Assembly: GCF_022376445.1 (NCBI RefSeq)
Contig: NW_025955632.1
Span: 1 to 17,606, forward strand
Source: Fomitopsis serialis
Taxonomy: Eukaryota; Basidiomycota; Agaricomycetes; Polyporales; Fomitopsidaceae
Direction: 5' to 3'
DNA: 17,606 bases
Of this stretch, positions 7,997-17,606 are shown piece by piece. The notes under the pieces are model-generated. The model was not told the DNA's origin, ran no database searches, and saw nothing but the letters and a program-made list of their open reading frames with translations. Made by a program: the position numbers and the translations under genes. Each line of letters begins with the position of its first letter. Positions within the stretch are counted from its first letter, which is position 1.

Positions 7997-9636
7997 TTAC
8001 TCCCACACCCTCCAGTTCATGTTACTTCCGTCACAGAGATAACCGCCGAGACCAGGCCTGGTCATTTCATCGATGCTAGCAAAGGCAAGACCGGTCATGG
8101 TTTGCAGCAGGTCCGGATCTTCCCAGTTCATAAGCTTCCCTATCACTAATTCGGTTTTGCCGGTCCTAACGAAGATCATCACCTTGGAGCCATTCGTGGA
8201 GAAGCCCCAATTGCATTGGAAATAGTACATCTCTCCCCATATCTATGGTGTAAGGGAGAGCTCGAACGTGAGTACCAACAAGGCTGTGAAGTTAAATCTC
8301 TGGCGGCATACCTGTTTCATCAATTTGACAGGCAATAGACTGTTATCCCAAAGGAAGGTGCCATCATTATTGACGACATCTCCCGATGTTACCAGTCTAT
8401 ATGTTTTGTTCGTGTAACTCCATGATGTCTTCACCTCACCACACAAATTGGCACGATAGATGAGTTTTGCATTGACCTCGGTTTGCATGTCAGGGGTGTT
8501 CTCAGTGGGAGGATCCTGTACCTTGACTTGTTTTGTTTTACGCGAGCTCTTCCTTTCTCCAGAGGACATAGCACTTTGAGGACTCTTATTCTGCAAGAGC
8601 CTTCTGGCCGGTAAGTCCTGTTTATCAGAGCCTTTCACCTCCTCCACATTCTTAGTATCTTGGGCATCGGGGACAGGTGGGTTTGATATGCCAATTTGGA
8701 CCCCAGTAGTGCCCCCGATGTCTGGTTCGGACCTTGAGTCCGGGTACGACCACTTATCTTGCTTGGTGGCTCGTCCGGGCCTGCCATGAAACAGGATGTA
8801 GTCGGGGTAGCCAGACGAGTTTCGAGTTTTCGTCATGTGAAGAGCATATGTGGCTCGTCCAAAGCGGGGGAAATGGATACGATGCGGGTCGACAGCTTCC
8901 CTGTCCAAGTCATCCATTTCAAGTGCGTCCATGCTGACTGTATTCTCATAACGAGTCTGTGTTTGTTTAGATAAGTCAGGGTTGCCCCAACAGTATATCA
9001 CGGAGGAACGGCGTACCCTCAGCATGAGATCCAAGGCATTTGTCAGCTGGACCTTCACTTGATCCTGAATAGATGGCTCTGACTCCGCGACCTGAGGCCC
9101 ATAACGACTGTGTAAGCCAAGCCAGTTGGCTAGGGAAGTTACTGCTTCATATTGTGGGCGCGCAGTTGGGAGCGGTGAAGAACCAGGGCCAATTGTCGTC
9201 ATGCCTTCGATTTGATTACCATTCACTGCTGGCGGCCTCCTGTAGATAGCGGTAAAGAATGCTCGCTGTGCATCGGATTCAGGTATAATGCCTCCGCTAT
9301 CGGGATCCGCGTATGCACAGAGTCTCGCATTTAGTTTTTCGCATTTCTTCAGGCTTATTAGTCGGTCTCCAAGACCAAGCTCATTGACTGTCTTGGCAGG
9401 CTTTGTATGGCTTGATTTTAAGGTAGAGCACTCTTTAAAGCGCACAATGGGCCAGCACACTGTCTGCACGGGAGCCGGACAATCTCCTAAGAAAAAAAAT
9501 GGTATCTGTGACCCCCGGCATGAAAGTCCACAGGGATTGGAGTAGGGAGGCCGGCGACATAGATACGGGGTGGCAGATAAAGATGAGGCAGCCCTGCATT
9601 ATCGACCTGAGGCCCTGGCGGAATGTGTTGAGCCAT
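7997..9636 (-). CDS. Unrecognised protein with PD...ExK restriction-nuclease-like features
   Basis: Exons, in transcript order, are 9636-9567, 9486-8312 and 8242-7997, giving 496 residues. Intron 1 (80 nt) runs from GTATCT to a T8 tract and CTTAG; intron 2 (69 nt) runs from GTATGC to CATAG. Both keep the frame exactly, and the acceptor of intron 1 explains the apparent stop at 9487. I chose the ATG at 9636 (MAQHIPPG) because it has A at -3 and G at +4 and lies 95 bp after a TATATA. An in-frame ATG at 9726 is the alternative. I do not recognise the family. The pattern PDYILF (residues 251-256), then a polar low-complexity insert, then GEVK (E374, K376), a helix with Q415 and a strand GFSTNGSKVMIFVR resembles the PD-(D/E)XK fold, as in the N-terminal part of fungal FunK1-type proteins. 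Function is unknown, and nuclease activity is a hypothesis. Confidence 0.7.
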
Positions 9637-9730
9637 GATCTTCGATGTAAGATGATGCACTGGCAGGTTTCGGGAGTTATGGGTCGAGTGGTTGCTGAAT
9701 GTGGGTCTCGAGACGCAGTCATGCATGCAA

Positions 9731-9736
9731 TATATA
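9731..9736 (-). promoter_or_regulatory. TATATA box of the minus-strand gene
   Basis: On the minus strand TATATA precedes the preferred ATG at 9636 by 95 bp. It lies just before the alternative in-frame ATG at 9726, which argues for the downstream start. Confidence 0.35.
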
Positions 9737-11015
9737 CCTGTAGCCCAGGCCTTCAAGTTGCGGAAGTTTTGGACAATACTACGGTGACGTCAGCACAACT
9801 GACACTTGAAAGATGTGGTTTCGTCAGCACAACGGCAGCTGTTACTGATGCATTTTTTGATAGACAATTGAAGCCCGGCAGCCATCATGATGCCAGTGGG
9901 AAGCCGGTTACAAGTGGCGTCAGGTCTAGGATCATACAACACGTACTACGTCAACATCACTGCATTCGCAATCAGGTAAAACATCTATCATTCTGAAATT
10001 ACAATAACACGGCGGTGGACATCATCAGAGTTGATACAGGTTGGGGACTCGGAGCCTGAGAGGCCCCTGAGACGATACTCGTACTGGCATTACGCGCCAC
10101 TGCTGTGCCGGTCTAATTCTTACGGCGGGTAACCAAGCGGGCAGACTCGAACTTGGACAGACAACTCAAGTACTCAAGGAGGCGGCTGCGGTTGCGTCGC
10201 CGCGGAACGGCCGGGACTGTAGCAAAACGCGAGTGTGCCAGTGGACGAATAGTAAGTACTACGTTAGTAGGTTATGTAAGCATCCTTGTAAGACCCATGT
10301 TGGCTCATAACTTAGTAACTTACGACCGAGAAGGTTTGAGGCTGCTGAGACTAGTAAATATCTAAGTGGCACTCATCGCAATTGCCGTCTTTCTAAAGTG
10401 TACAGCCTGCGATATGCGTTAGGTTCAAGTTGAAGCCTGAGGTTGAAGGCATTGCCACGTCTGTAGATATGACTGACAATTGTTGCAAGTATCAGCTATT
10501 GATGTCGATGACTGGGATAATAGACTGCCAAATCAACCTCCCAGGCTCGGAGAGTCACCAATCACGTACATACACCAACTGGAAGTCGAACAATACTTAC
10601 AAGCTCCGGCGCTCGCACACGCATGTGGCGCGAGACGCCGCTCAAATAGCGCCCAGCCTGGCTCTCCTAGGGTTATAAATGGTGGCCTTAGATTCGTCCA
10701 TCATCCGCCGATTCAAATTGCCCCACCGTGACCACCAAAGTTGAGCAGTATGCAGAGTTGCACTGACGCCGAGAAGCCAACGATGGTGAGCCTCAAATCC
10801 TAGTAGTAGACAAGTGGCGTGGTCAGTCTCATTCCAGTCATCCATCATAGCATTTAAATACCGCGAAATCACTCGTCATTTATGGTCTCATTAAGAGCAG
10901 TGATGGTGTAGAAAACTCCCTTGTCCTTGACAGACAGACCTCCGAACTCCTCGAGTCTACCATCGTCAATATTTCGGACGAGTCTGACTGGCGTTTTTTC
11001 ATTGCGCCCCCTGCC
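9737..11015. other. Divergent intergenic region
   Basis: This 1.3-kb stretch separates the divergent 7997-9636 and 11016-11743 genes and should hold both promoters. A TTTAAATA at 10853-10860 is a possible TATA element for the rightward gene. The plus-strand frame 9499-9996 overlaps exon 1 of the minus gene in antisense and has no motif. No other feature is seen. Confidence 0.45.
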
Positions 11016-11743
11016 ATGCACCCTCCGCCTATCCTCCCGCCGGACGGGAATCTCGAACTCCATCTCGAACTGAGCGAGGTGATAAATCAAGAGGGCCGCC
11101 ACCACGTCTACAGAGTCGTTCCGCGGACGTCGCACGAGTCGTCTCAGGCGTTCACCTACCCACCCATGGTCATCAAGGTCTCTGCGGAATCCGAATCCGA
11201 TGGTCAGGGCCTCGCTAAAGAGGCCGCAATGTATGACCATCTGATTTCTTTGCAAGGAAGCGTCATCCCGCGCTGCTACGGGTACTTTACACGGCCCTCC
11301 AGTCTTTTCGGAAACGTTTGCTTGATGCCTAATGCGAATGCGAGCCTCAGCATCTTGCTACTCGAGTTCGTAGGCCGCCCCGTGTCCGATTATTACGGTC
11401 TCGGCCAAGACCTGCGGTGAGTTGATGGTATCTGGCATCGCTTCTAACCTTGGTGTGACTCACTGCAATTGTCCGAACCAGAGAGGACCTCTATGACATG
11501 TACAAGGATCTCTGTGAACTCGGGATCTATCACCATGATCTGCGGCACGAGAACGTTTTGTGCGTGGATGAAGACTCGGAGCTTGAGGGTCGAGTCCCAA
11601 GTCTGGCATCACCCAGGACTGGCCGTGTCTACGGATTCCGCATCATTGATCTCGAAACAGCGGAGCAAACGAACGTGAGGCCCGATAGGCTATACATCGA
11701 ATGTGACCATGTCATCGAGGAGATCATCAGGGATTCCGAGTAG
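11016..11743 (+). CDS. Small protein-kinase-fold protein (fungal mini-kinase)
   Basis: Exons are 11016-11416 and 11482-11743, giving 220 residues. The intron is 65 nt, with donor GTGAGT and branch CTAAC at 11442-11446, and it restores the frame exactly. Kinase landmarks appear in order: VIK with K54, KEAAMYDHL with E69 (helix C), a hinge-like LLLEFVGRP (about 115-122), the catalytic loop HHDLRHENVL (D153, N158), and IIDLE with D190 in place of DFG. The protein ends about 30 residues later, so the usual C-lobe helices are missing. Such short kinase-like proteins are common in mushroom genomes and resemble the aminoglycoside-phosphotransferase/FunK1 side of the fold. The active-site residues are present, so catalysis is possible, but the substrate is unknown. 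It is transcribed away from the PD...ExK gene. Confidence 0.78.
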
Positions 11744-12615
11744 GATAACTTGAACGCATTGTCATGTTTATATCATCGTCTGGCTTAGAGTGCCCATTGA
11801 TAATGCGATAGGTGATTAGTAACAATGACACCCTCAAGCGAGTCCTAGGCTGTTCATATGATGTCTGTGGCCGGAGGGGCAGGGAATAGTATTGTGAATA
11901 CCCGGCGGGTTTGTTTACGGTTCATCCCGTTCTCAGCCTGGCGAGGAGGATTGAGCGCACACAACAAGTTACACTGAGGTGGAGCTTGCCACTAGTCTCA
12001 TTACTAGATACGTTGCGAGTACAATATCATCGTGGCTGATAGTTCATAAAAGCCAACGTAGTAAGAAGACTCCCGCCGAACCCTGACACATCCTACCTAC
12101 TAGATACGTCGCTCAAAACTCATACCGCCCCAGAGTGACGGTACATGTGTACCGTAACCAGAAAATTGTTCTCCGGGAAATTACACTTGAGCCTATGCCC
12201 CGACTCATTGCGGACCAGGCTGCACATCGGAGCCGACCCCGACAACTGGATCCCTGCGAGTACTCGCTGCTGGTCGCAGATAGACAATTTTATGATTCTG
12301 ATTGCATATTATGCTGCGAGCGATGGCTGCCTTCCCACTGGCAACACCCGCCAGTCACTCAACACCTGATACCTATCGGACGTAGTGCAGCCGCCCTCCC
12401 CCCCAGCTCGACACCGGCGAGGCACAGGATGTGAAAACAGATGAGTTCTGGAATTCGTAGGCAAAGTTATCTCAATGGTCCTCTCCCACTAGTAACACAC
12501 GCTCTTGCCATGCGGAATCACGGGAAACGCAAGTCGAATACATGCATCAAGTTGATCCACCAACGTAACGCATCACCTATGAGGCTATGACTCAGACGCC
12601 CCCACTTCCTTCATC
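11744..12615. other. Convergent intergenic region, nothing recognised
   Basis: This stretch lies between the 3' ends of the mini-kinase gene and synthase B. A plus-strand frame at 12135-12434 has no motif. The ACTAGATACGT sequence occurs twice with slight change (about 12003 and 12099). No gene or RNA is supported. Confidence 0.45.
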
Positions 12616-13725
12616 CTAGTAGTATTCCCCGCGAGGACGGATGGGAACGACGCGCGTCCTCTTGATTTCCGCGTGCAGTGGTCCGAAGTAACGCTGGGTA
12701 TCGAAGCTCCACTCGATATTCCCGACAATCCAGTACTCCAGCGCCTTCACATACTTCTGGACCATCTGGTCGACGGCGGAGCCCCAGCTCGGCAGCTGGC
12801 TCTGAGTCTGCAGGAAGCGATCCATGAGGGTCTCAAAGAGACTCCCCACGCGATCGGCGGCGGTCTGCACATCGGCGTCCTCGTCGTGCATGAGCACCGT
12901 GACGACATTGTTCCCGCTCATCCCCGCCGCCTGTTCCATATTGTATGAATAGATGTCCTGCTCGAGGTGTCAGAGTGCAACGGAAAATTCAGCAGGAGCG
13001 ACTCACGTTCGACCAATTGATCATGTCCACCGCAGCCCAATACAACGACATAAATGTCGGATCGTCGAGGACTTCGTCCGGGAGCTCTATGCCCAAGCAG
13101 GACTCGGTGAGGACCAAGCACGGGCGTGTCGCGCTGTTCTCGCGCCGCAACGCTTCGTAGGAGGCCATGTCAAGGACAACCCCACGTCCTCGGAGCTCGG
13201 CCTCCTGAGCTACTGCGTCGATATAGTCCTCGCAGTGTTTGAAGAAGCGTCGGACGCAGCCCGGACCTGCGCATTGGAGCAGCCGGGCTCTAAATCTGTT
13301 CGGTGCATCAGCCGACGGCTCAACGGCCTGAGCGGGCAGAGGACTCACTCGATGGTCATCTTCGCCAACGCGGAACCGTCGTCCGAACCTGGGGTGCGCA
13401 GAGCGTTCAGGAATACGTCGCCGGTGCGGCGAGCACCGGCGCTATCCTGTTCGTCGCTGACCTCGTCGATGACGAACAGGAGGTTCACGAAGTCGCAGCA
13501 CATCCTGAGGTGCTCGTGGTCGGCATTCGGGATGACGTACGAGACGAGTAGCTCATAGCACTCATGGGTGAAGGCGGCGCGCTTTCTGTCGGGGAAAATC
13601 CTGTAGCTGTCGACCCAGGCCGACGAAGCTGCGGCTGCACTGGCGTGGTGAGGATTTATGGAAGCCTTGAACGGGCATAGAGCCAAGAGGTCAGGCAAGA
13701 CGAAAGAGCGAGGAGTAGAAGACAT
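12616..13725 (-). CDS. Sesquiterpene synthase B (class I terpene cyclase), intact
   Basis: Exons, in transcript order, are 13725-13349, 13295-13007 and 12957-12616, giving 335 residues, a usual length for fungal sesquiterpene cyclases. Introns of 53 and 49 nt have GTGAGT donors and AG acceptors, at the same positions and phases as in synthase A. The first metal motif is DEVSD (87-91). A possible pyrophosphate-sensing Arg is R176 or R177, about 46 residues before NDIYSYNME (222-230, split by intron 2). The RY pair is R311-Y312. The enzyme should cyclise farnesyl diphosphate in the cytosol. By eye it is about two-thirds identical to synthase A, most strongly around [26 protein letters not shown] and [16 protein letters not shown]. 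It ends in GEYY and TAG at 12616. The product skeleton and clade cannot be set from sequence alone. No tailoring enzyme is adjacent. Confidence 0.92.
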
Positions 13726-13763
13726 GGCTTAAGTGTGCTGCTATACTGGTACCAGCGACCCTG

Positions 13764-13771
13764 CTTTTATG
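13764..13771 (-). promoter_or_regulatory. TATA-like box of synthase B
   Basis: On the minus strand CATAAAAG lies 38 bp before the ATG at 13725, close to where the synthase A TATA box sits relative to its start. Confidence 0.45.
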
Positions 13772-13892
13772 CGATTTTGTGTATGACGGAAGACCAGAGC
13801 TGAAGCGGACTAGTGAGCCTTCTACCAATTGTGCAAGCAAGACGCGCACTTTCCAGAGAGAAAATCGTGCCATTAGGACAGACGAGCCGGTG

Positions 13893-13908
13893 TTTGGGCC
13901 GGCCCAAA
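13893..13908. promoter_or_regulatory. Perfect 16-bp palindrome upstream of synthase B
   Basis: TTTGGGCCGGCCCAAA is fully self-complementary and lies about 170 bp before the synthase B start. CGG- and CCG-type triplets are frequent just around it. It could bind a dimeric regulator; no known consensus is claimed. Confidence 0.35.
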
Positions 13909-14915
13909 TGGGTTGCGTAGCGGCCGTGCAGTTCTGTCGAATGTTGTGTCTTCGCGCAGTCTCGCGAGAGAGTGCTGGCCAGTGATATTTGTCTTTCCGC
14001 GAGCTTCCTTCTCCAAGCATGGAAGCGGGCTACATGGTGCTCAAGGCTTGCAGCCAATGACCTATGGCCATTCTTGAGACGTCAATTGCTATATTATTAC
14101 ATCTGAACTACGTACCTAGACATGCGCGCGGACGACAAGTCTCATTTGGACAGTGATAATCTGTGTGCCGCTGGCCTTTGGTAGGATACCCTCCAATTCC
14201 TGACAGCAATCGCGAGAAATGCATGCCGGCATGAATCTACCTAGAAGAGCGGCACATTGATATTCGGCCATAACTCTCCGCAGTGAACTGTGTTGTTCGC
14301 AGCTCATCAGACGTACCGCTAAGTGAGCAGTGCTGCAGCCTGCGAACAAGAGGGCATGCCGTCCAGTAGGATTAATGTCAATTTCATACATGTACACCCG
14401 CGAACATTGCAGCGAACAGACTGACGGAACACTTACAACTTCTGTTGATGATCCGACCCAGACACCACATGTGGCGTAGCACCACGCTGGGGAGGGAAGT
14501 CGCACAGTATAGCCAGAGATGCTCCGCGGCTTCTCAGTCTAATCTGGGCTCGTTGACGCGAGCCACTCATCCACCTGCGTACTGGCTCTCAGTTTCGATG
14601 TACTCTGCAGCGTTAACAGACATGAGGTAGCTGCACCTAATGCTTACTGGCCAGTAGTCATTATCAATATAGGCTATTCGAGCAGTCGGTGCAAGCATAC
14701 GTACTCACCAATCTTTCCACTGGCACAATGCTTCGTTTGTGTGAGTAGTTAGCAGGCAATGGCAGCATACGGATCGCAAGATATCAACTGAACCCTCTAG
14801 TGCTGACCTGAATGTCAGAAACGATCCTCGCAGTCAATCCCTCATGGCGCTTTTAGGTCACTGGCTCGAAAGCAAGGATACCGTAGATAAGGTACCAAAG
14901 CATGCTGCCCCATCG
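13909..14915. other. Intergenic between MTG2 and synthase B
   Basis: This stretch carries the 3' flank of MTG2 and the upstream region of synthase B, which lie on the same strand. The minus-strand frame 14116-14505 shows no recognisable motif. Nothing else is supported. Confidence 0.45.
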
Positions 14916-17028
14916 TTACCTCGACACATCGTTCAGGACCGCCGACTTCGGCGACGGATCCTCGCCTCGCCTCGCCTCCTCCACGTACCTGCGCATCAGC
15001 CCCACAACCTTGCGCAGGTTCAGACTATGCTTCGCCGAGATTGGAATGACGTCCGGAGCCCTCTCGCCAACCACACTGCCCACCGGGTCCTGAACCTGCA
15101 CCTTCATCTCCCTCTCCACAAACTCTTCCAGCTTCTTCAGCTTCTCGCGCGCCTCCAGCACAGCTTGCGGGTCCTCCTGGCCATCCTCGCTTGGGCCTCC
15201 AAGTAGGTCGGCCTTGTTCGCGAGCACCATGCGTGCCTTCGGGCTCAATCCGGGCTTGTATTTCTCGATTTCGTCCCGGAGCACGCGCAGCTCATCCCAC
15301 GGCGCGGGCGACGAGAGGTCCACGATATATACGAGCGCGTGCGACCGCTCGATTGCCCGGAGGAAGGAGTGGCCGAGGCCGACGTTCGACGACGCCTCCG
15401 CGATGAGCCCCGGGTTGTCCGCGACTGTGAAGCGGAACGACTCGAGCGGGTCGTCTTCCTCGACAGCTCTCGCCTGGTTTCGCGTGAGTGCGTCAGCGAG
15501 CGCGCCGCTTTCCATAAGTTCTTTTTCGTGCTGGGCTTCTACCCAAGTCTCGTCGTAGACAGTGCCGTCCGAGCCCTGGAAGCTACCGTCGTCTGCGACG
15601 CGTATGACAGCGACGACCGGGTTGAGCGTCGTGAACGCATACCCCGCCACCTCCGTCTTGGCGCGTCCGCCGGTCAGCGCCCGCAAAAGGGTGCTCTTCC
15701 CGGCGTTCGGCATGCCTACGAGGCCGATGTCCGCGAGGAGCTTGAGCTCGAGCGACAGCGAGATGCGCTCGCCATCCAACCCGCGGGTGGCAAACTTCGG
15801 CGAGCGGTTCTCCGTCGACAGGTAGTGCGGGTTGCCCACTCCGCCGTGCCCGCCAGCCGCGATGAGATGGCCCATGGTGTCCGGTCTTCGGTGGCCCAGC
15901 GGGGCGTTCAGATCCACTTCATTGTCTTCCGGCTCATCCGACTTGTCGAGGTCAAGGTAGATCGGGCTCATGGCCTTCTGTCGGCGCAGGTGCCTCCGCT
16001 CGCGCTCTTCGCGATACAGCGCGCGCTCAGCTTCCTGGAAGAAGCTACGCTTCATGTTCTCATCCTCGTACGTCGGGTAGTGCGCCCATCTCCGCGCGCG
16101 CAGTTGCTTCTTGCGCTCCTCTGGATCGAGCCCTTGCAGCGCTTCCTCCTCGGCCTCGTACTCGTCCCTGGCCCGCCGTGGGTCGTCGCGCGAGAGTTCA
16201 CGCACGATAGTACCGACCGGCACCCTAATGATGGTCGGCGGTGCATTCTTGCCGTTCTGCCATGTACCTTGCCCAGTGCCTCCTGCCTGCGCTCGTATTC
16301 GAGACGACACGGACGATAGGGTAGTGAGATGCGGTGTCGCCATGATATAGACGTCTCCGCCACGCCCGCCATTCCCGCCAGACGGCGGTCCGTAGGGCTT
16401 GAATTTCTCGCGATTGAACGCGACGCACCCGTTCGCCGCCTTTTCCTGAGCACCGTTAGAAGTGAGTAGGGACTACATGACGTGTCGGCGGCACGTACCT
16501 CCACGGACATGGACGACTATGTGGTCGAGAAACGTTTGTCCCTGTGGTCAAGCCTTCAGATATATCAGACTCACGGAGTAACGATGACGGAGATCACAGG
16601 ACCATAAGACAAGGCATACTAGGGAGCTCGCTGCAGAACTAGAACACTACACGGATGGTGCCCTGTGTTCCACGACCTGCGTGCAAGTAATGAGACATGC
16701 GAATATGCCTCGCAAACGTCAGGGATAGGCGCACTCTACAGCCCTCTAAGACGAGCCGACTGAACTCACCATAGAGGCTTCACAACCAGCAGGAAATGTA
16801 AGAAAGGATGGGTATGGAATCTACGAGCTTTTCTGGTACACTCACATTCTGCCGTCTCTTCCACTCTGTCCTTCGCTTCCGCCGCAGCGCATCCAGGTCA
16901 TTCTCCTTCTCTGCTCCCTCGGTGTCTTCTGTTGTGGTTGAGAACGACCGACTTGTCCGCTGGAAAGAGAAAGCGCTTCGCCGACAGGTGCAGCGACTGA
17001 ACGGACGCAGAATGTGCAAGAGGCTCAT
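14916..17028 (-). CDS. MTG2: Mitochondrial Obg-family GTPase MTG2, one-base frame conflict
   Basis: GTPase needed for large-subunit assembly of the mitochondrial ribosome. Exons, in transcript order, are 17028-16846, 16541-16499 and 16445-14916; introns are 304 and 53 nt. The ATG at 17028 opens an Arg/Ser-rich presequence with RSFSTTT, typical of matrix import. Next come the glycine-rich Obg fold (FLDHIVVHVRGG, GCVAFNREKF, PSGGNGGRGG), a charged insert of about 120 residues rich in RE and DE, and the G domain. G-domain motifs are GMPNAGKST (G1), YAFTTL (G2), DNPGLIAEASSNVGLG (G3), NKAD (G4) and ISAK (G5). Full length is 584 residues if one base is discounted: in exon 3 the frame of VRGGKGG and that of NGCVAF differ by one, and base 16434 is extra. 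As written, the presequence frame would stop at 16225 after 148 residues. An alternative start at 16510 (MSVE, joined to exon 3 in frame) avoids the conflict but loses the presequence and the start of the Obg fold. Confidence 0.9.
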
Positions 17029-17606
17029 ACGCCTGTCCACAACCAGAGTGACGGGGGCTGAGCAACTACCAAACAACTACACAAGACTGTCTGTTACGTC
17101 GTCCGCGATTCGTCGAGACCAAACAATCAAGAATGCGGGAATGAAAATGGAGAGGGGTTCAAGTTGAGATCTTGAAAGCAAGGTTTCGCCACTGGCGATC
17201 TTTCCCGTGAATGTACACTCGACCATGGCGCTTAAACAGTTATAACTCATACCGAGTCTATATGTACAAGGTGCAATTGACGAGACGCAAGTTTATGTTT
17301 TGTGTCAGTCCGTAAGGCAATCTATAATGAAACGTATGGATACAAACATTCCGTAAGGACAACCTGGAACCAAAGGACTAGACGAAGCATACGGCATATA
17401 CGACAGATAAACTACGGTGAGACAAGCAAGGTGGGATACGGATGTGCAAGCAGATTGCGGGGGCACATGCCGCGCGTACAGATGCCGTGTCTCCTCGAGA
17501 AACTGGGCACGAAACCCAACGTCAAGAACCGAGACAGGAACATCGCACAGCAGAAGGAGATAGAGGGATCATAGGAGTGGGGTACAGGTAGATAGGAACA
17601 CGATTC
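17029..17606. other. Upstream region of MTG2, nothing recognised
   Basis: This stretch should contain the MTG2 promoter, but I see no clear TATA or CCAAT element. The plus-strand frame 17302-17574 has no family motif. The window ends without another gene. Confidence 0.4.

Noticed and set aside
9481..9500. T8 homopolymer on the minus strand as a frameshift site
   Set aside because: The region is better explained as the polypyrimidine tract of an 80-nt intron (9566-9487) that keeps the frame exactly.
9499..9996. 165-codon plus-strand frame overlapping exon 1 of the minus-strand gene
   Set aside because: No motif. It overlaps a splice-supported exon and the likely promoter of the opposite strand.
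10100..10450. tRNA-like fragments (GGTTCAAGTTG and similar)
   Set aside because: No matching A box, acceptor stem or anticodon arm could be assembled.
14116..14505. 129-codon minus-strand frame between MTG2 and synthase B
   Set aside because: No motif or promoter and no splice evidence.
15339..16319. 326-codon plus-strand open frame
   Set aside because: It lies wholly antisense to the MTG2 GTPase domain and has no family features.

Overview
The window is nuclear DNA of a filamentous basidiomycete, most likely an agaricomycete mushroom. Coding blocks are GC-rich and cut by short GT-AG introns (about 50-80 nt, several with CTAAC-type branch sites). The gene families fit: Agaricomycete-type sesquiterpene synthases, a small fungal kinase-fold gene and a mitochondrial Obg GTPase. 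There is no bacterial operon structure, CRISPR array or recognisable tRNA/rRNA.

Layout from left to right. (1) 1-1206: non-coding, with a perfect ACGCGT-bearing palindrome at 40-62 and a TATA box at 1207. (2) 1272-2410 (+): sesquiterpene synthase A, three exons, with an apparent one-base deletion in exon 2. (3) 2411-4329: intergenic, with a possible degenerate retrotransposon fragment and then a CCAAT/TATA promoter. (4) 4330-5684 (+): a bHLH transcription factor whose first about 45 codons lie in another frame from the rest. (5) 5685-7996: intergenic, with a fold-back repeat at 6949-7097 and an isolated, well-formed intron at 6196-6274. (6) 7997-9636 (-): a three-exon gene for an unrecognised 496-residue protein with PD...ExK...Q features of a restriction-nuclease-like fold. 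(7) 11016-11743 (+): a two-exon, 220-residue kinase-fold protein, divergent from gene 6. (8) 12616-13725 (-): sesquiterpene synthase B, intact, paralogous to A with identical intron positions. (9) 14916-17028 (-): MTG2, mitochondrial Obg-type GTPase, three exons, with an apparent one-base insertion.

The metabolic theme is the inverted pair of terpene synthases, which face each other across about 10 kb. Synthase B has all the class I motifs and should cyclise farnesyl diphosphate. Synthase A as written would stop before its second metal-binding motif. No cytochrome P450, oxidoreductase or transporter is visible, so this is at most the core-enzyme part of a terpene cluster. The bHLH gene lies between the two synthases and could be a local regulator, but nothing in the sequence proves it.

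The most useful cross-cutting observation is that three of the six genes each need a single-base correction to read through a conserved or plausible frame. That points either to residual indel errors in the assembly or to a decaying allele. The most novel-looking part is the divergent nuclease-like / mini-kinase pair (genes 6 and 7), whose two halves resemble the two-domain plan of fungal FunK1-type proteins.
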